Of a stretch of 64,000 nucleotides of DNA, positions 17,194-26,569 are shown in pieces; position 1 is the first letter of the stretch, and each line of letters starts with the position of its first letter. A program made the position numbers and the translations under genes. This DNA is from Allohoeflea poritis. GTDB taxonomy: Bacteria; Pseudomonadota; Alphaproteobacteria; Rhizobiales; Rhizobiaceae. The DNA lies in contig NZ_JAPJZH010000002.1 of assembly GCF_027889715.1 (NCBI RefSeq), positions 372,001 to 436,000 of the forward strand. The letters are read 5' to 3'. The notes under the pieces were generated by a model. That model was not told the origin of the DNA. It saw only the letters and a list, made by a program, of their open reading frames with translations, and did not search any database.

Positions 17194-18165
17194 TCACAAT
17201 AACAGGAACAATACTGCGGAAAGGCCGGTCAAGACGGCACAGGCTGTATAAAACACCTTCACCGCCGTATCGATGTCAGCTGCTTCGGCCTGCCGCCGAC
17301 CGGCGGCATTCAAAAACGGTTCGCGAACAATCTCGCCGCCATAGACGCGTGCACCGGCAAGCGCGAGATCGAGCGCCCCGGCCATGGCGCATTCCGGCCA
17401 TCCCGCATTCGGCGAACGGTGCAGTGCCGCATCGCGCAAGGCAACGTCAACGGCCCGCTTCGCCGCACGCCAGCCCTTGACCGAAAAAGCCCCGCCAGCG
17501 ATCAGCAAAGCCGACAGGCGCGCCGCGGGCCAGTTCGCCAGATCATCGAGCCGCGCGGATGCCCGCCCGAAATCCCGATACCGTTCGTTCTTGTGACCGA
17601 TCATGGAATCGGCCGTATTGAGCATTTTGTAAAGAAGAATGCCCGGCAAGCCGAAGACCGCGTACCACAGAGCCGGCGCGACAACGCCATCGGAGAAGTT
17701 CTCCGCCAGGCTTTCGATCGCCGCGCGGCAGATTGCGTCCTCATCCAGACTGTCCGGATCACGGCCGACAATGCGAGAAACGGCATCGCGCCCGCCGGCA
17801 AGCCCTTCATTGCGCAGTGCTTCGGCAACACGAACGACGTGGTCGCCAAGGCTTTTCTGCGCCAGCAGGACGGTCACCACAGCGACTTCAAGAACGAATC
17901 CGACGGCACCGATATGCTCGAATATTCGCGAAAGAACCCATCCGATCGCGATAGCAAGCAGCAACAAAATCAGTATTGCAATCAGGCCATTGCGGCGCCG
18001 TATTGATTCGCTTTCGGAAGACCGGTTGCCAAGACGGTCGGCCAGGTCGATGGCGCTTCCGAACAGCACGACAGGGTGTCTGAACCGCTCCCACAGCCAT
18101 TGCGGATCGCCCATGAAACGGTCCGCCAGCAGCGCCACGGTGAGTATGGCAAGATGCATCTCCAC
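17194..18165 (-). CDS. cobD: Adenosylcobinamide-phosphate synthase CobD (CbiB)
   Basis: Membrane enzyme that joins (R)-1-amino-2-propanol O-2-phosphate to adenosylcobyric acid; 323 residues. Hydrophobic helices are seen near 62-80, 88-104 and 300-323, and the CbiB signatures LLADRFMGDPQWLWE and ESLAENFSDGVVAPALWY are present. GTG 18165 has GAGG seven bases upstream; ATG two codons later is an alternative. It is the last gene of the leftward operon cobA-cobB-cobC-cobD, nine bases after cobC. Confidence 0.93.
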   Translation of the reverse strand: MEMHLAILTVALLADRFMGDPQWLWERFRHPVVLFGSAIDLADRLGNRSSESESIRRRNGLIAILILLLLAIAIGWVLSRIFEHIGAVGFVLEVAVVTVLLAQKSLGDHVVRVAEALRNEGLAGGRDAVSRIVGRDPDSLDEDAICRAAIESLAENFSDGVVAPALWYAVFGLPGILLYKMLNTADSMIGHKNERYRDFGRASARLDDLANWPAARLSALLIAGGAFSVKGWRAAKRAVDVALRDAALHRSPNAGWPECAMAGALDLALAGARVYGGEIVREPFLNAAGRRQAEAADIDTAVKVFYTACAVLTGLSAVLFLLL

Positions 18166-18174
18166 AGAGCCGCC

Positions 18175-19191
18175 TCATTCCCCGCCGGGGCCGTTGAATG
18201 CGGCGAGCGCCTCACGCAACCGCGCCTCTTCATCCCTGTCCCGGCACAGGCCGATCCGCAGCCAGTGCGGTTCGTAGTGGAATTTTCGTGTCAGGATCCG
18301 GTACCGGCAGAGATGGCTGTGAAGCGCTGTGGCGCGATCATCGTCGACCAGCATGAAAAGCGGCGTTCCGCCGGCGATCGTGAGATCGGCTTCTTCCAAA
18401 ACCCCGTGAAGGGCCGCATGTCGCCTGCGAATTCGATCCTCGATGCGGTTTCGCAATTGTCTGTCCGGCAAGACGGACCCGGCGATGCCCAGTGCCGGCC
18501 CGGAAACCGCCCACGGCCCCTGCCCGTCGCGAATTGCGCCGCAGATGGAAGGTGCCGCCAGCACGAAACCCAGCCGCAGCCCGGCCAGTCCGAAGAATTT
18601 GCCAAATGAGCGGAACACAATGAGGTTGGATTGCCGGCCGGCATCGCCCGCAACGCTGCATTCGGGGCAAAGATCCGCAAAGGCTTCGTCCACCACAAGA
18701 AAGCCGCCCTGCTCCGCAAGCCGGTCGGCCAGTCGCAGAACCTCATCGCGCGGCACAATGCGCCCATCCGGATTGTTCGGATTGACCAAGATGACCAGCC
18801 GGTGGCTGTCATTGATGTCTTCAACGCGCGCGACCAGATCGACCGCACGTCCGGCCCGCTGGAACCGCGACCGGTATTCCTCATAGGTCGGTCCGAATAT
18901 CGCGATATCGCCGTCAAAAAGCTGCGGCAGCAACTGGATCACGCTTTGCGTGCCGGCAACGGGAAGCGGGCGGATGTTTTCCGCGCTTCCATAGCCGATG
19001 GCCGCCGCACGGCTGGCCTGCTCGAACAGATCTTCATCCGGAAGACGCGACCAGAACTGCACCGGCAGGTCCGGCAAAGGCACCGGATTGGGGTTGATGC
19101 CGGTGGAGAGATCGATCCAGTCGCCGGGCTCGCCGCCATATTCAGCGATCGCCCGCGCAAGGGCGCCGCCATGTTCCACGGTGCCCGTCAC
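18175..19191 (-). CDS. cobC: Threonine-phosphate decarboxylase-like aminotransferase CobC
   Basis: PLP-dependent fold-I enzyme, 338 residues, that supplies the aminopropanol moiety of the nucleotide loop (CobD in Salmonella naming). The PLP lysine is Lys198 in RSFGKFFGLAGLRLG. VNPNNPDG at 136-143 and VVDEAF at 166-171 are further type-I aminotransferase marks. GTG 19191 overlaps the cobB stop in a GTGA arrangement, which favours this start over an upstream one inside cobB. Confidence 0.92.
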   Translation of the reverse strand: MTGTVEHGGALARAIAEYGGEPGDWIDLSTGINPNPVPLPDLPVQFWSRLPDEDLFEQASRAAAIGYGSAENIRPLPVAGTQSVIQLLPQLFDGDIAIFGPTYEEYRSRFQRAGRAVDLVARVEDINDSHRLVILVNPNNPDGRIVPRDEVLRLADRLAEQGGFLVVDEAFADLCPECSVAGDAGRQSNLIVFRSFGKFFGLAGLRLGFVLAAPSICGAIRDGQGPWAVSGPALGIAGSVLPDRQLRNRIEDRIRRRHAALHGVLEEADLTIAGGTPLFMLVDDDRATALHSHLCRYRILTRKFHYEPHWLRIGLCRDRDEEARLREALAAFNGPGGE

Positions 19192-20495
19192 TTTGTCGCC
19201 CCGGCAAGATCGATGAGATGAAGGAACGAGCCGGACACGGAACCGCACCGCAGGCCCGCATGGCCAAGATCGTTGCCACTGGCATCGCTGACGGCAAAAA
19301 GCGGCTCGGCGGCACCTTCATCGACGATTGTGGCATAGTGGAATTCATGGGCCGTCAGCGGCATGTTCCAGATGAATGGTTGCAGCGCCTTTGCGCGCCG
19401 ATAGCCCAGATGCAGCTTCTTTTTCGCGAAGCTGGTCGTCAAAGGCAACAGGCCCAACACGGCGTGATTTTCGCCATCGGCATCGATCAGCGCATCGCCG
19501 AGAACCATATAGCCGCCACATTCCCCGTAAACCGGTTTGCCCTCTTCAGCGGCCTTGGCCATCGTTTCTCTGAAGTGGTTCGCAGCGGCAAGCTTGCCGG
19601 CATGAAGTTCCGGATATCCGCCAGGCAGACAGATCGCATCGCAATCGGCCCTGGGACCCTCATCGGCGAGCGGTGAAAAGAAGGAGATTTCCGCGCCGCG
19701 CCGCCGCCATCCGGCCAGGAGATGCTCATAGGAAAAGGCAAACGCGATGTCGCGCGCCACCGCCACATGTTGGCCGGGTGGAGCCAGCCTCTCGATATTC
19801 GAGACCGTATCCGCATCGCCAAGGGCCGTCGAAGCCGCCAGAATGGCGTCCAGATCGCATCCGGTTTCGATGCGCTCCGCCGCTTTTTCGATAAACGCCT
19901 CGAGCGCGCCATGTTCACCGGCCTGGACAAGGCCGAGATGCCGTTCCGGCAATGACAGGGCATCATCGCGGCGGATGATGCCGAACACATCCATGCCGAT
20001 GCCGTCAAGCGCCGCGCGCAACATGGCCTCGTGCCGGTCGCTGGCGACATTGTTGAGGATAACGCCGGCGATCATGACATTCGGCCGGAACCGGCCGTAG
20101 CCCTGCACAAGCGCGGCGACCGAATGGGACATCTTCTCACAATTGACCACGAAGATGACGGGCAGCTTCAGAAGTTCGGCAAGATCGGCCGCGGCACCGG
20201 TACCGTCGGAGGCGGCATCGAAAAGTCCCATCATTGCTTCAACGACCAGGACACGTTCGCCGCGCGCGGCAAGGCTCGCATTTGCGAGCAGAAGATCGTT
20301 TCGCATCGCCCAGGGATCGAAATTCAGGCAAGCGCTTCCGCTGGCTGCCGCGTGGAAGGCCGGATCGATATAGTCCGGACCTGCCTTCGCCGGCGCTGTT
20401 GCCACCCCACGTCGGGAAAGCGCACGCAGCAGGCCGAGCGTGACCGTCGTCTTGCCCGATCCCGACATCGGCGATGCGATCAGCAGGCCGCTCAT
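19188..20495 (-). CDS. cobB: Hydrogenobyrinic acid / cobyrinate a,c-diamide synthase CobB
   Basis: Amidotransferase that amidates the a and c side chains of the corrin ring with glutamine and ATP; 435 residues. The Walker A is PMSGSGKTT (9-17). The C-terminal class I glutaminase domain has Cys326 in YGECGGYM. The late His in AHEFHYA is the family marker. ATG 20495 overlaps the cobA stop by ATGA, and the stop overlaps cobC by four bases. With CobN encoded at 35.5-39.3 kb, the natural substrate is probably hydrogenobyrinic acid (late cobalt insertion). Confidence 0.94.
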   Translation of the reverse strand: MSGLLIASPMSGSGKTTVTLGLLRALSRRGVATAPAKAGPDYIDPAFHAAASGSACLNFDPWAMRNDLLLANASLAARGERVLVVEAMMGLFDAASDGTGAAADLAELLKLPVIFVVNCEKMSHSVAALVQGYGRFRPNVMIAGVILNNVASDRHEAMLRAALDGIGMDVFGIIRRDDALSLPERHLGLVQAGEHGALEAFIEKAAERIETGCDLDAILAASTALGDADTVSNIERLAPPGQHVAVARDIAFAFSYEHLLAGWRRRGAEISFFSPLADEGPRADCDAICLPGGYPELHAGKLAAANHFRETMAKAAEEGKPVYGECGGYMVLGDALIDADGENHAVLGLLPLTTSFAKKKLHLGYRRAKALQPFIWNMPLTAHEFHYATIVDEGAAEPLFAVSDASGNDLGHAGLRCGSVSGSFLHLIDLAGATK

Positions 20496-21286
20496 TCCTT
20501 GCCGTCCCGTCCGAGCCAGTCGAGCGTCCGGCGCATCGGGACCACGCCGCCCACGACAACGATTGCCGGCGGCGAGAGCCCGGCGACCGCCATATCTTCC
20601 TCGGCCTGTTCGAGCGTCGTTTCGAGAACCTGCTGCTGATCGGTGGTCGCGTTGCAGACAATGGCCACCGGCTCCAGCGGATCTCGGCCTGCCTCGACAA
20701 GGCGGGTGGTGATCGTCGCAATGTGCCGCATCGCCATATACATGACGATCACCGGCGATCCCTTCGCAACGCTGTTCCAGTCGATACGATCGGGCACGAT
20801 GCCGCTGGAATCGTGACCGGTCAGGAAGGTAACGCTGTGATTGACGTCGCGATGGGTAACCGGAATGCCGGCATAGGCAAGCCCGCCGATCCCGGCGGTC
20901 ACCCCAGGGACAACGCGGAACGGAACATTGTGATCGATCAATGTCAGCGCTTCCTCGCCGCCGCGACCGAAGACGAACGGATCGCCTCCCTTCAAGCGCA
21001 ACACCCTTTTTCCCTCGCGCGCCAGCTCGACCAGCCGCAAGGAAATATCGCGTTGCTTGGCGGAGGGTTTGCCGCCGCGCTTGCCTGCATATTCGAGCAC
21101 GGCATCGTCCCGCGCCAGATCGAGGCATGCCGCATTGACCAGCGCGTCATAGACGATCACATCAGCCGAACGGATGGCATTGGCGGCGTGCAGCGTCAGC
21201 AGTCCCGGATCGCCCGGCCCCGCCCCGACCAGCCAGACGCATCCGGGCTCCATGGCCGGAAATCCTTCCAGAAGCGCATCGGTCAT
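20492..21286 (-). CDS. cobA: Uroporphyrinogen-III C-methyltransferase CobA
   Basis: SAM-dependent bis-methylase that makes precorrin-2 from uroporphyrinogen III; 264 residues. It is a single-domain SUMT without the CysG dehydrogenase/ferrochelatase part. The motifs are VGAGPGDPGLLT at 20-31, LRLKGGDPFVFGRGGEE, and the product-loop GMP-like region ITTRLVEAG. ATG 21286 has AAGGAG seven bases upstream. It is the first gene of the cobA-B-C-D operon and diverges from cbiD across 83 bases. Confidence 0.94.
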   Translation of the reverse strand: MTDALLEGFPAMEPGCVWLVGAGPGDPGLLTLHAANAIRSADVIVYDALVNAACLDLARDDAVLEYAGKRGGKPSAKQRDISLRLVELAREGKRVLRLKGGDPFVFGRGGEEALTLIDHNVPFRVVPGVTAGIGGLAYAGIPVTHRDVNHSVTFLTGHDSSGIVPDRIDWNSVAKGSPVIVMYMAMRHIATITTRLVEAGRDPLEPVAIVCNATTDQQQVLETTLEQAEEDMAVAGLSPPAIVVVGGVVPMRRTLDWLGRDGKE

Positions 21287-21369
21287 GGCTGCACTCCTTC
21301 GCATGTGTGCCGCCCAAAGTCGGCGTTCAAATGATTCACCACGGCGGGCAAACCGTTTATAAAAGCTGC

Positions 21370-22473
21370 ATGAGTGAAACACCCGCCGAATCTGTGCCCG
21401 AACCGACGCCGCTGCGCCGCGGCTGGACAACGGGCGCCTGCGCGACGGCCGCGACGAAGGCGGCGCTCTCGGCCCTGATAACGGGCGAATTTCCCGATCC
21501 CGTCTCCATCATCCTTCCGAAGGGCCAGGAACCGGCCTTTCCGCTGGCCTTCGAGACCCTTGGCGACGGCTATGCGTCCGCCGGCATCGTCAAGGATGCC
21601 GGTGACGATCCGGATGTGACCCATGGCGCAACCATCATTGCCAGCGTCCGCCCGCTGCCGCCCGGGTCCGGCATTCGCTTTTCGGCCGGCGACGGCGTCG
21701 GAACGGTTACCCTGCCCGGCCTTCCCTTGGATGTCGGCGAGCCGGCGATCAATCCGGTGCCGCGCCAGATGATGACGGACATCGTCGATGAAACCTGCGC
21801 CGACCACGGGCTGCCCGCCGATGTCGGCATCACCATCTCCGTACCGGGTGGCGAAGCCCTTGCTCAGAAAACCTGGAACCCGCGGCTCGGCATCGTCGGC
21901 GGCCTCTCCATTCTTGGAACGACGGGCATCGTCCAGCCCTTTTCCTGTTCCGCCTGGATCCACTCGATTCACCGCGGCATCGACGTGGCGCGCGCCGCCG
22001 GACTGACCCATGTTCTGGGCGCCACCGGTTCGACATCCGAGGCGGCCGCGCAGAAAATCTACGACCTGCCGGAAATCGCCCTCCTCGACATGGGCGACTT
22101 TGCCGGCGGTCTTCTGAAATATCTGCGCCGCCATCCGGTGGAGCGTCTGACCATAGCCGGCGGCTTCGCCAAACTGACCAAGCTCGCGCAAGGCGCCATG
22201 GACCTTCATTCCAGCCGCAGCCAAGTCGACATGGAATTCCTTGCCGGCCTTGTTCCCGACGATCGAACCGATGCGCGGCTCAAAGAGCGGATTCTTAATG
22301 CCAACACCGCACTTGAAGCTCTTGAAATAACGAGAGAAAGAGAAATCGACCTTGCGCATCCGGTCGCCCGCCTGGCATGCGAAAAAGCCACCGAAGTGCT
22401 GCGCGGAGCCGAGATTGCAGTCGATGTTGTCTTGACGGACAGGAAGGGAAATATTCTTGCCCGTTACCCCTGA
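21370..22473 (+). CDS. cbiD: Precorrin-5 C1-methyltransferase, CbiD type
   Basis: C1 methyltransferase of corrin synthesis, 367 residues. The family opening RRGWTTGACATAATKAA and the GATGSTSE segment (about 217-224) are clear. CbiD is the C1 methylase typical of the anaerobic, early-cobalt pathway; aerobic organisms classically use CobF. Here it sits with aerobic-type cob genes and no cobF in the window. ATG 21370 follows a divergent promoter region holding TATAAA at about 21358. Its end overlaps cobK by 17 bases. Confidence 0.93.
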   Translation: MSETPAESVPEPTPLRRGWTTGACATAATKAALSALITGEFPDPVSIILPKGQEPAFPLAFETLGDGYASAGIVKDAGDDPDVTHGATIIASVRPLPPGSGIRFSAGDGVGTVTLPGLPLDVGEPAINPVPRQMMTDIVDETCADHGLPADVGITISVPGGEALAQKTWNPRLGIVGGLSILGTTGIVQPFSCSAWIHSIHRGIDVARAAGLTHVLGATGSTSEAAAQKIYDLPEIALLDMGDFAGGLLKYLRRHPVERLTIAGGFAKLTKLAQGAMDLHSSRSQVDMEFLAGLVPDDRTDARLKERILNANTALEALEITREREIDLAHPVARLACEKATEVLRGAEIAVDVVLTDRKGNILARYP

Positions 22474-23197
22474 ATCAATCCTGATCCTCGGCGGGACAAA
22501 GGAGGCGGCGGAACTCGCCGGTCGGCTGACCGAACTCGGCGTATCGCGTGTCGTGACGTCCCTCGCCGGGCGCACGGCGGCGCCCGAAATGCCGGCGGGA
22601 GAAACGCGCATCGGCGGTTTCGGTGGTGCCCAGGGGCTGGCCGACTTCCTGCGCAGCGAAGCTTTCGAACTGCTCGTCGACGCAACCCACCCCTTTGCCG
22701 ACACGATCTCGCACAACGCGGTCGAGGCAGCGGTCATATCCGGAATTCCGCTCATGACGCTGCGCCGCCCCGCATGGACCGCCGTCGATGGCGACCACTG
22801 GTTTCCGGTCGCGTCCGTTGACGAAGCATGCACGGCCATTCCCCCATCGGCCCGCGTGTTCCTTGCGCTCGGGCGCCAACACATCGATGGATTTGCGCAG
22901 CGCACCGATGTCCATTTCATCGCAAGAATGGTCGATCCGCCTGAAAGGCCCTTGCCCTTCCGGTCCTGCGATCTGGTGATCGGCAAGCCGTCCGCCGATC
23001 CTGGCACCGAGGCCGAATTGCTGCGCACATATGGTGTGACGCATATCGTCTGCCGAAACTCCGGCGGGCAAGGCGCATACGCCAAGCTGATCGCCGCCCG
23101 GGACCTTGGCCTGCCGGTCATCATGATCGAACGGCCCGATACGCCGGATGACCGGTCATATCCCACCGTCGATGCGCTACTGGCCGACATCACCTAA
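22457..23197 (+). CDS. cobK: Precorrin-6A reductase CobK
   Basis: NADPH-dependent reductase of the corrin macrocycle (precorrin-6A to dihydro-precorrin-6B), 246 residues. Motifs are ILILGGTKEAAELAG at the N-terminus, DATHPFADTISHNA around 76-89 and the late CRNSGG. The start is a TTG at 22457 with AGGAAGGG upstream, inside the cbiD end, so the pair is coupled. It converges on cobM with a four-base overlap of the 3' ends. Confidence 0.92.
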   Translation: MPVTPESILILGGTKEAAELAGRLTELGVSRVVTSLAGRTAAPEMPAGETRIGGFGGAQGLADFLRSEAFELLVDATHPFADTISHNAVEAAVISGIPLMTLRRPAWTAVDGDHWFPVASVDEACTAIPPSARVFLALGRQHIDGFAQRTDVHFIARMVDPPERPLPFRSCDLVIGKPSADPGTEAELLRTYGVTHIVCRNSGGQGAYAKLIAARDLGLPVIMIERPDTPDDRSYPTVDALLADIT

Positions 23198-23976
23198 GCG
23201 TCCGCGCGGTTCTTCTTCTTTCCGGCATTGCGCAGCACATGCGCAAAACCGGCGTCGTAAAGGGCCGAATCGCGGAACTGCACCTCGCCGAGAACCGGCC
23301 CGACCATGATCAGCGCGGTGCGGGTCAGCTTGGCCTTGCGGGCCTCCGATTTCATCTCTCCAAGCGTCGTGCGCAGATAAAGTTCGTCCGGCCAGGTCGC
23401 GCGATAGGCAATCACAACCGGGCAGTCCTCGCCATAGTGCGGGGCCAGCGCTTCGCGGACATAATCGAGATTGCGGATCGAAAGATGGATCGCCAGCGTC
23501 GCCCCGGACTGCCCGAGGATTTCGAGCTGTTCGCCTTCCGGCATCGAGGACGCCTTCATGCCGGTTCGGGTCAGGATCACCGTCTGGGCGATTTCCGGCA
23601 GTGTCAGCTCCGTTTTCAGTTTCGCGGCAACGCCCGCAAATGCAGGAACGCCAGGCACCACCTCGTAATCGATCCCGAGCGCATCAAGGCGGCGCATCTG
23701 CTCGGCAATAGCGCCATAGATCGACGGATCGCCCGAATGCACCCGCGCAACGTCCTTGCCTTTGCCATGGGCTTTCCTGATCTCCTCGACAATCATGTCG
23801 AGATGCATCGGGGCCGTGTCCATGACCAGCGCGTCGGCGGGCGCGGAAGCGACGATCTCGGGCGGCACAAGCGATCCCGCATAAAGACAGACCGGACAAC
23901 GCTCCACCAGCCTCTGGCCGCGCACCGTGATAAGATCGGACGCACCGGGGCCCGCACCGATGAAATAGACCGTCAT
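23194..23976 (-). CDS. cobM: Precorrin-4 C11-methyltransferase CobM
   Basis: SAM-dependent tetrapyrrole methylase, 260 residues. Motifs are VYFIGAGPGASDLITVRG at the start, ARVHSGDPSIYGAIAEQM near 77-94 and the VVPGVPAF turn. It is the last gene of the leftward operon that begins at 29813. Its ATG overlaps the stop of the cbiG-cobJ gene (ATGA). Confidence 0.94.
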   Translation of the reverse strand: MTVYFIGAGPGASDLITVRGQRLVERCPVCLYAGSLVPPEIVASAPADALVMDTAPMHLDMIVEEIRKAHGKGKDVARVHSGDPSIYGAIAEQMRRLDALGIDYEVVPGVPAFAGVAAKLKTELTLPEIAQTVILTRTGMKASSMPEGEQLEILGQSGATLAIHLSIRNLDYVREALAPHYGEDCPVVIAYRATWPDELYLRTTLGEMKSEARKAKLTRTALIMVGPVLGEVQFRDSALYDAGFAHVLRNAGKKKNRADA

Positions 23977-25814
23977 TCGGCCGCCTCCTTGTCGCCCATG
24001 ACACTGCCTTCCTTGGCTGCATAACCGCGGGGCGTATAGACCCAGGTCCGGCCGTCTCCGGTCTTGACCGTGCGGCTCTGGGACGAGCCGACAATGACCA
24101 CCGTCAGCATGTCGACATCGTCGACCCGCAGTTCGCCAAGCGGAACGATCCGCACCGTCTCGCCCTCACGGCCAAGATTGGTCGCCAGGATCACGGGCGT
24201 ATCCGGCGGACGGTGTTCGAGGAGCACGTCGCGCGCATGGGCAAGCTGGGTGCGCCGTCGTTTCGAGACAGGATTGTAGAAGGCAATGACGAAATCGCCC
24301 TCGCTCGCCGCCTTCACGCGTCGCTGGATATCCGGCCAGGGTGTCAGCAGGTCCGACAGCGAAATCGTGCAGAAATCATGCCCCAGCGGCGCACCGGCGC
24401 GCGCGGCGGCGGCCTGCAATGCCGAGATGCCGGGTGAGACGGCGATGTTGATGCGACGCGCCGCATCGCTCAGGCCCGGCGCATCACCATCCGCACCGCC
24501 CTTGTCGAGCAATTCGAAAGCCAGCGTCGCCATGGCGTAGATACCCGCATCGCCCGAACACACAAGGCAGACTGTCCGGCCCTCGCCGGCCAGTTCCATG
24601 GCATGGCGCACGCGCGCCTCTTCCTTGCCGAGATCGAAATCGTGGCGTGCCTTGCCTTCCGCCAGAGCACCGAGCAAATCGAGATAGAGCGAATAGCCGA
24701 CGAGGTCGGTCGACCTCGCGACGAGATCGGTGACTTCCGGCGAACGCCATGCTTCGCTGCCCGGCCCGATGCCGACGATAAAGAGTGTGCCGCGCGCCCG
24801 GCCCGTGCTGCTCACTTCGACAGGTTCCGTGGCGCGGGCAACGGCACAGGTGGCGCGGCGCGATTTGCGTTTGGCGACGACGAGCTGGCCGGACTGACCA
24901 GCGGCCGCCAGCGCCGCGCCCTCGGCCACCCCGTGACATCCGACCTCGGCAAAGACCACATCGGACGGATTTTCAAGCCGGCCGGCCTCGGCTTCGAGCA
25001 TTGCAGCATCGAAGAACAGAGCCGGCACGCCGAAATGATCGGCGACAGCGTGAATGGCCGCCTCGTCAGCCTTCAGATCGATCGAGAACACGCCGGCAAC
25101 GGCCTGCGGTGCAAGACCGGCCTCGCGAAGAGCGCTTGCGGCAAGGGCAACCGCTTCTTCCGGCTCCGTTCCGCGCTCGCACCCCATGCCAAGACACAGG
25201 GTTCCGGGCGCATAGACCAGTTCCTTGTCCCCGGGCTGCTGGACCTGATCGGTCACGGTAAGCGTAACCGGACCGTTTTCGTCCAGCGGAATGCCGGATT
25301 GTTCGATCCACGCGGCGGAACCTTTCAGCCTGGCGGTTTCGCCTGCGACAAGATCGGCCATCACCGGTTTGGCAGCCTGCGGATTCAGGAGCACATAGCC
25401 CTCCGGCGGTGCATCCAGCGCCACGCCGAAGCGCAGGTCGCCGGCGGTGGTGATAGCCGCATGCGCGCCAAGCGCTTCGGCGATCGTCTGAGCAAGTGCA
25501 TTGGCGCCGTGATGACCGCCAAGCAACGGCACGACGCTCTGCCCGTCTTCGGAAACCGCAAGCACCGGCGGCTCCGCATGCTTGTCGGATAGATGCGGCG
25601 CCAGCAGGCGGATCAACGCACCGCTTGCCATCAGGCCGACGATGGGACGACCGGCCTTGAACAGGGCGGCGATATGGGCGGAGGCGCTTTCAAACGGAAC
25701 CGCGACGCCTTCCGCCCGCGCACGCGCGCCGTGGATCTCGCCATCGACCGCAGCGGCCACTTTTCGTGCGACGGGCAACGCGGATTTGCTCAATATGACG
25801 ACGGCCGGTTTCAT
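23973..25814 (-). CDS. cobJ: CbiG-CobJ fusion: cobalt-precorrin-5A hydrolase-like domain plus precorrin-3B C17-methyltransferase
   Basis: Bifunctional corrin enzyme of 613 residues. Residues 1-130 are the CbiG N-terminal and middle parts (ASGALIRLLAPHLSDKH, LLGGHHGANALA). Residues 205-330 are the CbiG C-terminal (CobE-like) domain (CLGMGCERGTEPEEA). A linker near 330-345 leads to a complete CobJ methylase (FIVGIGPGSEAWRSPE, CSGDAGIYAMA, then the VSPGIS turn). CbiG normally opens the delta-lactone of cobalt-precorrin-5A in the anaerobic route. Its fusion to the ring-contracting enzyme and pairing with CbiD suggest these two stand in for CobF. Both ends overlap neighbours by four bases. Confidence 0.92.
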   Translation of the reverse strand: MKPAVVILSKSALPVARKVAAAVDGEIHGARARAEGVAVPFESASAHIAALFKAGRPIVGLMASGALIRLLAPHLSDKHAEPPVLAVSEDGQSVVPLLGGHHGANALAQTIAEALGAHAAITTAGDLRFGVALDAPPEGYVLLNPQAAKPVMADLVAGETARLKGSAAWIEQSGIPLDENGPVTLTVTDQVQQPGDKELVYAPGTLCLGMGCERGTEPEEAVALAASALREAGLAPQAVAGVFSIDLKADEAAIHAVADHFGVPALFFDAAMLEAEAGRLENPSDVVFAEVGCHGVAEGAALAAAGQSGQLVVAKRKSRRATCAVARATEPVEVSSTGRARGTLFIVGIGPGSEAWRSPEVTDLVARSTDLVGYSLYLDLLGALAEGKARHDFDLGKEEARVRHAMELAGEGRTVCLVCSGDAGIYAMATLAFELLDKGGADGDAPGLSDAARRINIAVSPGISALQAAAARAGAPLGHDFCTISLSDLLTPWPDIQRRVKAASEGDFVIAFYNPVSKRRRTQLAHARDVLLEHRPPDTPVILATNLGREGETVRIVPLGELRVDDVDMLTVVIVGSSQSRTVKTGDGRTWVYTPRGYAAKEGSVMGDKEAAE

Positions 25815-26569
25815 GATGCGCGCTCCGACACATTTGCGGCGATTTGGCTGCTTTCGACCGGCAGGTTGGTAATCCAGTTTTCCGCGCCCTTGTAGACCAG
25901 GATCATCGAAAAATAAGGAGCCGAACCCTCGGCCTCCGCGAGCGGCAGGATGCGTTCCTGCGCCAGCGAGATGCGCTCCAGATATCCAGCGCTCCCGGTC
26001 AGACCCTCGCGCTCCAGCAAGGTTCTGATACGCTTGAAGTGCCGGCCGATCTTGATGATGGCAACGGCATCCGCCGCCGCTAGCCGGTCGGAGATCTCCG
26101 AATCGGGCAAGGGACCGGGGATCACTGTCAGGACATCATTGCGCGCCGCCAGGGGCCGCCCCAGCGCCGCCGCGCCCGCCATGACCGAGGACACGCCGGG
26201 AACGATCTCGCAGGGGAACCGCCCGGCAAGCCGCTCATAAAGATACATGAACGAGCCGTAGAAGAACGGATCGCCCTCGCAAAGCACGGCAACGTCCTGC
26301 CCATCCTGAAGGACACGGGAAAGGTCCCGCGCCGCGACATCATAGATGTCCTGCGCCGGAAAACGCTCGATGCGCATCGGCACGACGATCGGATACTCCG
26401 TCTGTTCGGCGCTGAGATATCCGGACGCGATCGAGCGGGCGAAACTCTGCCCGGTGTCCGGGGCCGGATAGGCAACCACCGGGCAGGCCCGCAGAAGACG
26501 CAGTGCCTTCAGCGTCAGAAGTTCGGGATCGCCCGGTCCCACGCCAAGCCCGTAAAGCGTGCCCGTCAT
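25811..26569 (-). CDS. cobI: Precorrin-2 C20-methyltransferase CobI
   Basis: SAM-dependent tetrapyrrole methylase, 252 residues, making precorrin-3A. Motifs are LYGLGVGPGDPELLTLKA at the start, VLCEGDPFFYGSFMYLY near 93-109 and VPGVSSVMAG. ATG 26569 overlaps the cobL stop by four bases, which fixes the start; the frame runs further upstream only as a shadow inside cobL. Confidence 0.94.
   Translation of the reverse strand: MTGTLYGLGVGPGDPELLTLKALRLLRACPVVAYPAPDTGQSFARSIASGYLSAEQTEYPIVVPMRIERFPAQDIYDVAARDLSRVLQDGQDVAVLCEGDPFFYGSFMYLYERLAGRFPCEIVPGVSSVMAGAAALGRPLAARNDVLTVIPGPLPDSEISDRLAAADAVAIIKIGRHFKRIRTLLEREGLTGSAGYLERISLAQERILPLAEAEGSAPYFSMILVYKGAENWITNLPVESSQIAANVSERAS

Noticed and set aside
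21287-21369. Riboswitch between cobA and cbiD
   Set aside because: The gap is only 83 bases, too short for a cobalamin riboswitch and without its motifs.
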